From NCBI GenBank assembly GCA_029959325.1, contig JASCPF010000034.1, positions 1 through 32,395 on the forward strand: DNA of 32,395 nucleotides, in the 5' to 3' direction. A program made the position numbers and the translations under genes. Shown here one piece after another: positions 15,401 through 23,782 of this stretch. The notes below the pieces were generated by a model, which saw nothing but the letters and a program-made list of their open reading frames with translations, had not been told where the DNA came from and did not search any database. Numbering within the stretch: the stretch's first letter is position 1; every line of letters begins with the position of its first letter. Origin of the DNA: Microbacteriaceae bacterium PS02068. GTDB taxonomy: Bacteria; Actinomycetota; Actinomycetes; Actinomycetales; Microbacteriaceae.

Positions 15401-15406
15401 TACCGT
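15401..15406 (+). promoter_or_regulatory. Putative -10 box (TACCGT) of the helicase gene
   Basis: TACCGT, six bases before ATG 15413, is the same hexamer and spacing as at 13864-13869 on the other strand. A leaderless transcript is likely, though a weak GAGG also lies in the gap. Confidence 0.5.
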
Positions 15407-15412
15407 TGAGGC

Positions 15413-17182
15413 ATGACCGACGGCACCAGCGCAGACCAGACCGGAGTGGATGCCGTGGCATCCACCCCCTCCTTCGCCGATCTCGGCCTCGACGCCGCGG
15501 TCCTCAAGGCGCTGAAGGACGTCGGCTACGAGACGCCGTCGGCGATCCAGGCCGCGACGATTCCGCCGCTGCTGGCGGGCCGCGACGTGCTCGGCACGGC
15601 GCAGACCGGAACCGGCAAGACGGCGGCATTCGCGCTGCCGATCCTGTCGCGGCTCGAACTCTCGCAGAAGACGCCGCAGGCGCTCGTGCTCGCGCCGACC
15701 CGCGAACTCGCGCTGCAGGTGTGCGAGGCGTTCGAGTCGTATGCCGGGCACCTGAAGGGCGTGCACGTGCTGCCCGTCTACGGCGGACAGGGCTACGGGC
15801 AGCAGCTGTCGGCCCTGCGCCGCGGGGTGCACATCGTCGTCGGCACGCCGGGCCGCATCATGGACCACCTCGACAAGGGCACGCTCGACCTGTCCGAGCT
15901 GAAGTACCTCGTGCTCGACGAGGCCGACGAGATGCTCAAGATGGGTTTCGCCGAAGACGTCGAGACGATCCTCGCCGACACCCCGGCGACCAAGCAGGTG
16001 GCGCTCTTCTCGGCGACGATGCCGGCGCAGATCCGCCGCCTCGCGGGCACGTATCTGAAGGATGCCGAGGAGATCAACGTCAAGGCGAAGACCTCGACGG
16101 CGACCAACATCACGCAGCGCTACCTGATGGTCTCGTACCCGCAGAAGGTGGATGCCTTGACGCGCATCCTCGAGGTCGAGCCGTTCGAGGGTGTGATCGT
16201 GTTCACCCGCACCAAGAACGAGACCGAGACCCTCGCCGAGAAGCTGCGCGCCCGCGGCTACACGGCCGCAGCGATCAACGGCGACATCGCGCAGGTGCAG
16301 CGCGAGCGCACCGTGAACCAGCTGAAGGACGGCAAGCTCGACATCCTCGTGGCGACCGACGTTGCCGCCCGCGGGCTCGACGTCGACCGCATCAGCCACG
16401 TCGTCAACTTCGACCTGCCGATCGACACCGAGTCGTACGTGCACCGCATCGGCCGCACCGGCCGCGCGGGCCGCACCGGCGACGCGATCAGCTTCGTCAC
16501 TCCGCGCGAGCGGCGCATGCTGGCATCCATCGAGAAGGCCACCCGCCAGCCGCTCACCGAGATGCCGCTGCCGACCGTTGACGACGTCAACGCGACGCGT
16601 CTGACCCGCTTCGACGACGCGATCACCGCGGCGCTCGCCGACACCGAGCGCATCGATCGCTTCCGCGACATCATCAGCCACTACGTGACGCACCACGACG
16701 TTCCCGAGAAGGACGTGGCCGCGGCGCTCGCCGTCGTCGCGCAGGGTGAGACGCCGTTGCTGCTGGATGCCGCGGCCGACGTGCCTCAGCGCCGCGAACG
16801 CTTCGACCGCGATGACCGTGGTGGGCGCGACCATGACCGGTCGTTGAGCGAGCGCAGCGAGTCGAAACGTGGCGACGACCGCCGTCGCCCCAGCGGCCCG
16901 ACCACGACCTACCGCATCGAGGTGGGCCGTCGGCACAAGGTCGAGCCGCGCCAGATCGTCGGCGCACTCGCGAACGAGGGCGGCTTCCGCCGCGAGGACT
17001 TCGGCGCGATCCAGATCCGCCCCGACTTCTCGCTCGTCGAGCTGCCCGCCGACCTGCCGCGCTCGACGCTCGACCGGCTCGCGAACACGCGCATCTCGGG
17101 GCGTCTGATCGAGATCAAGCCCGACAAGTTCCAGCGCTCGGCGAAGCGCGTCGACCGCCCGAACCAGCGCCCGCGCGACTGA
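15413..17182 (+). CDS. DEAD-box ATP-dependent RNA helicase, CsdA/DeaD-like
   Basis: This 589-residue helicase unwinds structured RNA, as in ribosome assembly, cold response and mRNA decay. The motifs appear in order: Q motif (PSAIQAATIPPLL), motif I AQTGTGKT, Ia PTRELA, Ib TPGRI, II DEAD, III SAT, V ATDVAARGLDV, VI HRIGRTGRAG. A C-terminal RNA-binding domain of the DbpA type (YRIEVGRRHKVEPRQIVGALANEGGF) ends the protein. The linker between them holds a 33-bp repeat encoding RSLSERSESKR, which is also found between dnaJ and hspR. The N-terminal DAVAST is encoded by GGATGCC-GT-GGCATCC. Family assignment is firm; which of the paralogues it is cannot be settled here. Confidence 0.93.
   Translation: MTDGTSADQTGVDAVASTPSFADLGLDAAVLKALKDVGYETPSAIQAATIPPLLAGRDVLGTAQTGTGKTAAFALPILSRLELSQKTPQALVLAPTRELALQVCEAFESYAGHLKGVHVLPVYGGQGYGQQLSALRRGVHIVVGTPGRIMDHLDKGTLDLSELKYLVLDEADEMLKMGFAEDVETILADTPATKQVALFSATMPAQIRRLAGTYLKDAEEINVKAKTSTATNITQRYLMVSYPQKVDALTRILEVEPFEGVIVFTRTKNETETLAEKLRARGYTAAAINGDIAQVQRERTVNQLKDGKLDILVATDVAARGLDVDRISHVVNFDLPIDTESYVHRIGRTGRAGRTGDAISFVTPRERRMLASIEKATRQPLTEMPLPTVDDVNATRLTRFDDAITAALADTERIDRFRDIISHYVTHHDVPEKDVAAALAVVAQGETPLLLDAAADVPQRRERFDRDDRGGRDHDRSLSERSESKRGDDRRRPSGPTTTYRIEVGRRHKVEPRQIVGALANEGGFRREDFGAIQIRPDFSLVELPADLPRSTLDRLANTRISGRLIEIKPDKFQRSAKRVDRPNQRPRD
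16837..16869 (+). repeat. 33-bp interspersed repeat inside the helicase linker
   Basis: A sequence starting CCGGTCGTTGAGC and ending GTCGAAACG matches 22388-22420 with two mismatches over 33 bp. Here it is in frame and encodes the hydrophilic peptide RSLSERSESKR in a low-complexity linker, where insertion is tolerated. The second copy is intergenic, which points to a mobile or spreading short repeat. Confidence 0.8.
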
Positions 17183-17538
17183 CGCGCGGGGCTCGGCGCG
17201 AGCGGAGCGTAGGAACCGCTTGGGGATGTCCCGCTGAGTGCCGCCGTCTGCAGCCGCAGCAGGAGAGATGTCTGCCATCCTGCGGTCTCTTCGGGTCCGA
17301 AACGTCCACAAGGTCGTAGTAGGCCCACCGTGGAACCTCGCGTCTGCTCGAAGCGTCGCGGCTCCAGACGCCGTCTCGAATAGAGCCGCTTGGGCGCGAC
17401 TCGAACCGGTCACGTCATACGACGACATACACAGCCCGGGGGTTCACTCGTCGACAGATCGGCTTCAAGGTGTCTCTCACGACGATCCCCAAACGGACAC
17501 GACCCGCGTTGAAGAGGCAGGTTGCTAACCGTGACAGC
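17183..17538. other. Lower-GC stretch without a recognisable gene
   Basis: This interval follows the helicase stop and is visibly less GC-rich than its surroundings. It opens with GCTCGGCGCGAGC (17191-17203), a small hairpin that may terminate the helicase transcript and that recurs at 18163-18175. Short open frames exist on both strands, but none has a ribosome-binding site or a family motif that I can recognise. It may be decayed coding DNA. Confidence 0.5.
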
Positions 17539-17582
17539 GCAGAAGCCCACCCAAGGATGCGTAGCTTTGGGCGGGCTTCTGC
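17539..17582 (-). terminator. Hairpin terminator of the PASTA gene
   Basis: GCAGAAGCCC (17539-17548) pairs with GGGCTTCTGC (17573-17582), and the stem extends inward to 18 positions. The imperfect positions are G-U pairs when read on the minus strand but include a mismatch on the plus strand. The hairpin begins 12 bases after the minus-strand PASTA gene stop, so it should terminate that transcript. Confidence 0.75.
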
Positions 17583-17593
17583 GGGGTGAACAA

Positions 17594-17905
17594 CTAGTTG
17601 TGCTCGCCGGGGACCAGGGCTCGTTTTTCTTCCAGCTGGTCTGGTGACGGCTTGATCTGGGCGGGCACGCTCGCTCCCTCCGGTCCGTGAGGAACGAACC
17701 AGACGGTTACGGCGCTATGTCTGTCAACTTCAGTGCCGGCATTCGGATCCTGCGCCCGAATGATGTGTGGCTGGGTCCACGTGAGAGCTCTCAACGATGG
17801 GCCATCAGGGTCTGCGGATACCAATACGACCGCGGCTGCGACACCCAACTCGACAGCATCGTTCAGGGCCATCCCCACAACATCGGGCACAGTGACGTAA
17901 GCCAT
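17594..17905 (-). CDS. Small single-PASTA-domain protein
   Basis: This 103-residue protein consists mainly of one PASTA-like domain: VPDVVGMALNDAVELG, then HIIRAQDPNAGTEVDRHSAVTVWF, matching the family pattern of VPDVVG, Q.P.AGT.V and a final beta strand. PASTA domains bind peptidoglycan fragments or act as spacers in Ser/Thr kinases and penicillin-binding proteins, normally outside the cell and joined to another domain. Here there is neither signal peptide nor membrane segment, which is unusual. The Pro/Glu tail ends LVPGEHN. ATG 17905 has GGGAAAG upstream. Codon use is less GC-biased than neighbouring genes, suggesting acquisition. Its upstream partner appears truncated (17946-18116). Confidence 0.72.
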   Translation of the reverse strand: MAYVTVPDVVGMALNDAVELGVAAAVVLVSADPDGPSLRALTWTQPHIIRAQDPNAGTEVDRHSAVTVWFVPHGPEGASVPAQIKPSPDQLEEKRALVPGEHN

Positions 17906-17945
17906 GGTTCTAGTCTTTCCCTGCGCGCCCTTGAGCGGAAGAGGC

Positions 17946-18116
17946 TCAGGGGAACGAGAATCCCGGCGACATTGAGTGGCAGACGGAGCCGTTCGTCAGA
18001 ACCACGTTGGATGAAGGACTGACATAGATGTCGCCGGCTCCGACCGCTGTTCCGGATCCTTGAGCAGTCCAATATGTGCCCGTTGACCCATCGGCGTAGG
18101 GGTAGTTGAAGCCGTT
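17946..18116 (-). pseudogene. C-terminal remnant of a truncated protein gene
   Basis: On the minus strand a frame ending at TGA 17946 reads NGFNYPYADGSTGTYW, then SGTAVGAGDIYVSPSSN, then SVCHSMSPGFSFP. It has protein-like composition (Tyr, Thr, Ser, Gly) quite unlike the Arg/Ala-rich noise of shadow frames. Upstream of 18116 the frame runs into GC-rich repeat-like sequence with no start codon, so the N-terminal part appears lost. The style resembles the end of a secreted or surface protein. It lies 40 nt upstream of the PASTA gene on the same strand and was probably cotranscribed with it. The identity of the parent protein is unknown. Confidence 0.5.
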
Positions 18117-18225
18117 CCGCGCTCGGCCGCTCGCGCTACGACGCCGCTCGCCTGCTGAGTCGGCTCGGCGCGAGCCCGCACGACTGAGCGCGGCGCTGTC
18201 TAGTCCCGCAGGCGTCCGGCCCGTC

Positions 18226-18750
18226 TCAGACCGTCTTGGCGAGCGTCTGCAGGCCGATCACGATGATGCCGAGCCCGACGAGGAGCGTCAGCGCGAGCAG
18301 GCGCATGCCGCGCGAGAGGTCGGACTTGCGCACGGCGAGAAACCCGATGAGCCCGAGAGTCACGATGTAGATGACGCTCGACGCGATCACGGCGGCGTCG
18401 ATGTGGATGACGTCCAGCCACGCGAGCAGGAACAGGATGCCGGGGGCGAGCACCGTGCTGAGGCCGCCGCCCGAGATCCGCAGCAGGGTCAGGTTCTCGT
18501 CTCGTGACGGGAGCGACCCGTGCGTGAGCATGTGGCTCACGATGTCGGAGACGAAGCCGGCGGCCACGATGCCCACGACGCCGAGAACCAGCGCCAGAAA
18601 CGCGTGCTCGGGGTTGGCGTGGTCGGCCCAGCCGACGACGATCACGATCGACAGGCCGGTGAACGTCGCGTAGATGCGCTCGCGGAGGTAGGCGCTCCAG
18701 GCCGCTGGGCCGGTCTCTCGCACGGCGCGCTCGTGATCCCGTCTGCTCAT
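18226..18750 (-). CDS. Hypothetical membrane protein (about 174 aa)
   Basis: I do not recognise a named family. The protein begins MSRRDHERAVRETGPAAWSAYLRERIY, a charged cytoplasmic segment, followed by about five hydrophobic stretches: ATFTGLSIVIVVGW, FLALVLGVVGIVAAGFVSDI, LAPGILFLLAWLDVI, SSVIYIVTLGLIGFLAV and LLALTLLVGLGIIVIGL. Histidines cluster in DIVSHMLTHG. No ribosome-binding site precedes ATG 18750, but TAGGCT ends six bases upstream. It is divergent from dnaK, and the upstream HspR-like palindrome at 18793-18817 is close enough to its promoter to influence both. A heat-shock link is only a possibility. Confidence 0.65.
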   Translation of the reverse strand: MSRRDHERAVRETGPAAWSAYLRERIYATFTGLSIVIVVGWADHANPEHAFLALVLGVVGIVAAGFVSDIVSHMLTHGSLPSRDENLTLLRISGGGLSTVLAPGILFLLAWLDVIHIDAAVIASSVIYIVTLGLIGFLAVRKSDLSRGMRLLALTLLVGLGIIVIGLQTLAKTV

Positions 18751-18756
18751 GGCGCG

Positions 18757-18762
18757 AGCCTA
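18757..18762 (-). promoter_or_regulatory. Putative -10 box (TAGGCT) of a leaderless membrane-protein gene
   Basis: TAGGCT on the minus strand is followed by exactly six bases and ATG 18750. There is no convincing -35 box. Confidence 0.45.
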
Positions 18763-18792
18763 GGGGGCATGGCCGTTGTCGCGCATCCTGAA

Positions 18793-18817
18793 AACTTGAT
18801 ATGAGTCATATCAAGTT
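18793..18817. promoter_or_regulatory. Upstream HAIR-like operator of dnaK
   Basis: A perfect 12-bp inverted repeat with a single central base covers 18793-18817. Its core reads CTTGATA-N7-TATCAAG, the same half-site start (CTTGA), spacing and symmetry as the HspR HAIR consensus CTTGAGT-N7-ACTCAAG. It ends three bases before the -35 box of dnaK, where a bound repressor could block RNA polymerase. Confidence 0.7.
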
Positions 18818-18820
18818 CAT

Positions 18821-18849
18821 TTGACACGGCCATGGCCGGGCGGTAACGT
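18821..18849 (+). promoter_or_regulatory. dnaK operon promoter
   Basis: A consensus -35 box TTGACA (18821-18826) and a -10 box TAACGT (18844-18849) are separated by exactly 17 bp. Transcription should start near 18856, leaving a leader of about 64 nt before dnaK. HAIR-like operators flank it on both sides. Confidence 0.75.
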
Positions 18850-18863
18850 GGCATCCATCACAC

Positions 18864-20788
<1,925 letters not shown>

Positions 20789-20800
20789 GAGAATCGGATC

Positions 20801-21370
20801 ATGACGAAGGACTTCGAGAACGAGGTCCCCGGCGATGAGGGGTCGGATGCCACGGCATCCGGCCCCGACTCGCAGGAGGACGAACTGACCGTCGACGACA
20901 TCCTCGACGCGCCGCAGACCGACGAGGCCGCGGTGGCCGAGGCACCCGACGAGGACAAGGATCTGCTGCTCGACCTCAAGCGGCTGCAGGCGGAGTACGC
21001 CAACTACCGGCGCCGCACCGAAGAGCAGCGCGAGGTTGAGATCGCCCGGGCCAAGGGCTCGGTCGCGTCGGGCCTGCTGCCCGTGCTCGACGACCTCGAC
21101 CGCGCCGAGAAGCACGGCGACCTGACCGAGGGCACGCCGCTCGCGGCGATCGCCGAGAAGCTGCGCGCGGTCGTCGCCCGCCTGGGCGTGGAGACCTACG
21201 GCGTCGCGGGCGAGCTGTTCGACCCGCAGCAGCACGAGGCCATCTTCCGCGCGCCGAACCCCGGTGGTGTCGAAGACGGCACGATCCTCGACGTCGTCGA
21301 GGTCGGCTATCGCCTGGGAGACATCGAGCTGCGTCCTGCGAAGGTCGTCGTCGCGGGTTCTGCCGACTAA
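20801..21370 (+). CDS. grpE: Nucleotide exchange factor GrpE
   Basis: This 189-residue protein releases ADP from DnaK. A disordered acidic N-terminus (residues 1-50) precedes the dimerising coiled coil LLDLKRLQAEYANYRRRTEEQREVEI. The beta-domain that contacts DnaK follows, with FDPQQHEAIFRAPNPGGVEDGTI and a final GYRLGDIELRPAKVVVAG. It starts 12 nt after the dnaK stop. No strong ribosome-binding site is visible, so translation may depend on coupling. The N-terminal DATASG is encoded by the palindromic word GGATGCC-AC-GGCATCC at 20845-20860. Confidence 0.96.
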   Translation: MTKDFENEVPGDEGSDATASGPDSQEDELTVDDILDAPQTDEAAVAEAPDEDKDLLLDLKRLQAEYANYRRRTEEQREVEIARAKGSVASGLLPVLDDLDRAEKHGDLTEGTPLAAIAEKLRAVVARLGVETYGVAGELFDPQQHEAIFRAPNPGGVEDGTILDVVEVGYRLGDIELRPAKVVVAGSAD

Positions 21371-21385
21371 AGGAAGGAGGTGTCC

Positions 21386-22381
21386 ATGGCCAGTCAAGAC
21401 TGGTTCGACAAGGACTTCTACAAGGTCTTGGGGGTGTCCAAGGACATCTCCGAGGCCGACCTGAAGAAGGCCTACCGCAAGCTCGCGCGCACCTACCACC
21501 CCGACCAGACTCAGGGTGATGCCGCGAAGGAAGCGAAGTTCAAGGAGATCAGCGAGGCATACTCGGTGCTCTCCGACAAGGATCAGCGCGAGGAGTACGA
21601 CCAGATCCGCGCCATGGGGTCGGGCGGCGCCCGATTCCAGGCACCCGGGTCGGGCGGCGCCGGCGGCTTCGAAGACGTCTTCAGCCGCTTCGGCGGCGGA
21701 GGCGGCGCGCGCGGCGGCCAGCCGGCCGACTTCGATGATCTGTTCTCGATGTTCGGCCAGCAGGCCGGGGGATTCGGCTCGGGCCGGTTCGGCCAGTCGA
21801 CGGGCGGATTCCGCGGGTACGGCGGGCCTCAGCGCGGCGCCGACGTGACCGCGCGGACGACCCTCGACTTCCAGACCGCGGTCAAGGGTGAGACGATCAG
21901 CCTCGCCGGCGAAGACGGCAAGCCGTTCAAGGTGAAGATCCCCGCCGGTGTCTCCGACGGGCAGAAGATCCGCCTGCGCGGCCGCGGTCGTCCGTCGCCG
22001 GACGGCGGCGAGTCGGGTGACATCGTCGTGAGCGTCACCGTGCGCCCGCACCCGGTGTTCACGCGCGACGGGCTGAACCTGCGCCTCACGGTGCCGGTGA
22101 CCTTCACCGAGGCCGCCCTCGGCGCGACCATCGAGGTGCCGACGCTCGGCGGCGACAGCGTGAAGCTGCGCGTCGCGCCCGGCACCCCGTCGGGGCGCGT
22201 GCTGCGGGTCAAGGGTCGCGGGGTCGAAACCTCGAAGGGCACGGGTGACCTGCTCGCCGAGGTGCAGGTCGCGGTCCCCGCCCACCTCGATGACAAGGCG
22301 AAGGAGGCGCTGCAGCGCTTCCACGACCTCGAGCCCAAGGAGAACCCGCGCGCCGAGCTCATCGCCAAGGCCCGGGAGTAG
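21386..22381 (+). CDS. dnaJ: DnaJ-family co-chaperone lacking the zinc-finger domain
   Basis: This 331-residue J-domain protein stimulates the ATPase of DnaK. The J domain (residues 7-70) holds the essential HPD in RTYHPDQTQ. A Gly/Phe-rich linker follows (SRFGGGGGARGG and GGFGSGRFGQSTGGFRGYGG), then two C-terminal substrate-binding beta domains. The four CxxCxGxG zinc-finger repeats of classical DnaJ are absent, so it is a type II (CbpA-like) protein although it sits in the dnaK operon. ATG 21386 is chosen over the in-frame GTG at 21380 because the AGGAAGGAGG ribosome-binding site ends five bases before it. Confidence 0.92.
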   Translation: MASQDWFDKDFYKVLGVSKDISEADLKKAYRKLARTYHPDQTQGDAAKEAKFKEISEAYSVLSDKDQREEYDQIRAMGSGGARFQAPGSGGAGGFEDVFSRFGGGGGARGGQPADFDDLFSMFGQQAGGFGSGRFGQSTGGFRGYGGPQRGADVTARTTLDFQTAVKGETISLAGEDGKPFKVKIPAGVSDGQKIRLRGRGRPSPDGGESGDIVVSVTVRPHPVFTRDGLNLRLTVPVTFTEAALGATIEVPTLGGDSVKLRVAPGTPSGRVLRVKGRGVETSKGTGDLLAEVQVAVPAHLDDKAKEALQRFHDLEPKENPRAELIAKARE

Positions 22382-22387
22382 GAGCGT

Positions 22388-22420
22388 CCGGTCGTTGAGC
22401 AAGCGAAGCGAGTCGAAACG
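22388..22420 (+). repeat. 33-bp interspersed repeat between dnaJ and hspR
   Basis: This copy matches 16837-16869 with two mismatches. It occupies most of the 47-nt gap between dnaJ and hspR. Its end (AACG) runs directly into AGGTG, the only ribosome-binding-site-like sequence before hspR, so the insertion may influence hspR translation. Confidence 0.8.
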
Positions 22421-22428
22421 AGGTGACC

Positions 22429-22869
22429 ATGCCAGCTGACGAGATCGATGAAGAGGCCCCGATCTTCGCGATCGCGGTCGCGGCCGAGCTCGCGGGCATG
22501 CACCCGCAGACGCTGCGCCAGTACGACCGCCTCGGCCTCGTCGTGCCCGCCCGCACGCAGGGCGGGTCACGGCGCTACGCGCTGCGGCACGTGAAGCAGC
22601 TGCGCGAGGTCGCGGCGCTGTCGGCCGAGGGCATGAGCCTGCCGGCGATCTCGCGGCTGATCGAGCTCGAGAACACCGTCCGGGGCCTGCGGCGCCAGGT
22701 CGCCGACCTCGAGGCGCGCCTGCGCGGCGAGGCCGATCGCCGTTCGCGCGTGTTCGCGGCCGGGGCATCCGGCTCGGTCGTGAGCCTGCGCAGCGGCACC
22801 CGCGTGCGCCGCGCGACCGAGGTCGTGCTCTGGGAGCCCCGCGCGGCCGCGCATCCCGACGACGAGTGA
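22429..22869 (+). CDS. hspR: Heat-shock repressor HspR (MerR family)
   Basis: This 146-residue MerR-type regulator has the helix-turn-helix FAIAVAAELAGMHPQTLRQYDRLGL, the wing PARTQGGSRRYALRHV and a helix with AEGMSLPAISRLIELEN. A coiled coil, ENTVRGLRRQVADLEARLRGE, mediates dimerisation. HspR binds HAIR inverted repeats and represses the dnaK operon; two such sites precede dnaK here, so autoregulation is expected. The ATG at 22429 is chosen because GAGGTG lies just upstream, at short spacing; an in-frame GTG at 22423 would add two residues. The C-terminal part (EVVLWEPRAAAHPDDE) is typical of the family. Confidence 0.93.
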   Translation: MPADEIDEEAPIFAIAVAAELAGMHPQTLRQYDRLGLVVPARTQGGSRRYALRHVKQLREVAALSAEGMSLPAISRLIELENTVRGLRRQVADLEARLRGEADRRSRVFAAGASGSVVSLRSGTRVRRATEVVLWEPRAAAHPDDE

Positions 22870-22882
22870 GCGACGCGAAAAG

Positions 22883-22910
22883 TAGACACAGATAGACAAA
22901 GCCGTAGGAT
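22883..22910 (+). promoter_or_regulatory. Promoter of the toxin-antitoxin operon
   Basis: TAGACA (22883-22888) and TAGGAT (22905-22910) are spaced by 16 bp. The -10 box ends six bases before ATG 22917, suggesting a leaderless mRNA. TAGACA repeats at 22893-22898, ten bases on, giving a direct-repeat operator candidate one helical turn apart for autoregulation by the antitoxin. Confidence 0.55.
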
Positions 22911-22916
22911 GGTGGC

Positions 22917-23168
22917 ATGAAGTCCGTCACCGTGGGCCAGTTGCGCCAGAACCCGACCGAGGCGCTGGCTGCGGTCGAGGCTGGCGAGACCTATCGCATC
23001 ACTCGTCACAATCGAGAGGTCGGTCGAATCGTGCCGCCCGGGCCCGCTACGGCCCTCATTCCGCCGCGGCGGCGCGGACCTGCGCGCACCCGCAGTCTGC
23101 CGCCGCTCCAGGTCGAGTCGGCCGACACCGTCGATACCCTCATCGAGGACATGAAGGGCGAGTGGTGA
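22917..23168 (+). CDS. Type II antitoxin, Phd/YefM-like
   Basis: This 83-residue protein has the Phd/YefM start MKSVTVGQLRQNPTEALAAVEAGETYRITRHNREVGRIVPP. This is a DNA-binding dimer domain with the strand-helix layout and the V..LR.NP..AL motif. The charged C-terminal tail (DTVDTLIEDMKGEW) should be the flexible part that blocks the toxin. Its stop overlaps the start of the PIN-domain toxin as GTGA. Such antitoxins repress their own promoter with the toxin as corepressor. The pair directly follows hspR on the same strand but has its own promoter-like sequence. Confidence 0.85.
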   Translation: MKSVTVGQLRQNPTEALAAVEAGETYRITRHNREVGRIVPPGPATALIPPRRRGPARTRSLPPLQVESADTVDTLIEDMKGEW

Positions 23169-23563
23169 CGGAGTACTTCTACCTCGACTCGTCGGTCGCG
23201 GTCAGGATTCTCTACGGCGACACCTCCGCCGCGGGCTGGTTCGATGAGGCCACCGGCGACGACGACGTGGTCGTGTTCTCCTCGCGGTTGCTGCGCACCG
23301 AGATCACGCGCGTGCTGCGCCGGGATCGAAAGCCGCTCGCTTCGCGTGACGAGATCGTCGACTACCTCAGCCTCGTGCCGATCGACGACGTGATCCTGGC
23401 TGAAGCTGAAGCGATCCTCCCACACATCAAGACGCTCGACGCGATCCACATGGCATCACTGATCCACTCCGGCCTCGACGCGACCGTCGTCACGCACGAT
23501 GCGACGATGCGCGCGGTCGCACAGGAGATCGGATTCCGGGTCCTCGATCCTGTTGCGGGATGA
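23165..23563 (+). CDS. PIN-domain toxin, VapC-like ribonuclease
   Basis: This 132-residue PIN domain should be an Mg2+-dependent RNase that cuts RNA when freed from its antitoxin. Acidic active-site residues are visible: D in FYLDSSV near the N-terminus, E in LRTEITRVL, D in IKTLDAIHMAS, and D in VVTHDATM. The length fits the VapC family. GTG 23165 is chosen because it overlaps the antitoxin stop as GTGA; GTG 23162 would add one residue. All catalytic positions are intact, so the toxin looks functional. The RNA target is unknown. The gene ends three bases before a truncated DUF2252 remnant on the other strand. Confidence 0.87.
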   Translation: MTEYFYLDSSVAVRILYGDTSAAGWFDEATGDDDVVVFSSRLLRTEITRVLRRDRKPLASRDEIVDYLSLVPIDDVILAEAEAILPHIKTLDAIHMASLIHSGLDATVVTHDATMRAVAQEIGFRVLDPVAG

Positions 23564-23566
23564 CAT

Positions 23567-23766
23567 CTACGCCGTGACGAAGGCGTCGTAGTCGCCGCGC
23601 GACAGGTCGGCATAGGCGTACGACCAGGCCACGATCGCGTCGGTCACGGTGCGGCCGTCGCCGATGTAGCCGACGACCTCGGCCGCGTTCGGCGACTGCC
23701 CGTGGGCACGGGCGAGGACGGTCGCGCAGGCTCGTGCATAGCGGGCGAACGATGCGTCGTCGAGCG
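23567..23766 (-). pseudogene. Truncated C-terminal copy of the DUF2252 gene
   Basis: On the minus strand these 200 bp encode LDDASFARYARACATVLAR through SYAYADLSRGDYDAFVTA and a TAG stop. They match the end of the intact DUF2252 protein at 30022-31389 with about six substitutions in 65 residues. The homology starts abruptly at 23766, sixteen bases from the LuxR gene stop, and no start codon or ribosome-binding site is left. The reading frame carries no internal stop, so truncation is recent or the two copies exchange sequence. With the intact copy it forms a direct repeat around the LuxR, SulP and sulfatase genes. Confidence 0.88.
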
Positions 23767-23782
23767 CCGCTAGCCGCCGAGG

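Noticed and set aside
15284..17428. A long minus-strand open frame opposite the RNA helicase
   Set aside because: The plus-strand helicase has all of its motifs in order. The antisense frame has no recognisable domain.
17395..17460. A TTCGA-containing segment reminiscent of a tRNA T-arm
   Set aside because: The flanking bases do not form the five-pair T-stem, and no acceptor or anticodon arm could be placed on either strand.
17238..17528. A 96-codon plus-strand frame in the lower-GC interval
   Set aside because: It begins at a GTG without ribosome-binding site or -10 box and shows no family motif. I treat it as non-coding or decayed DNA.
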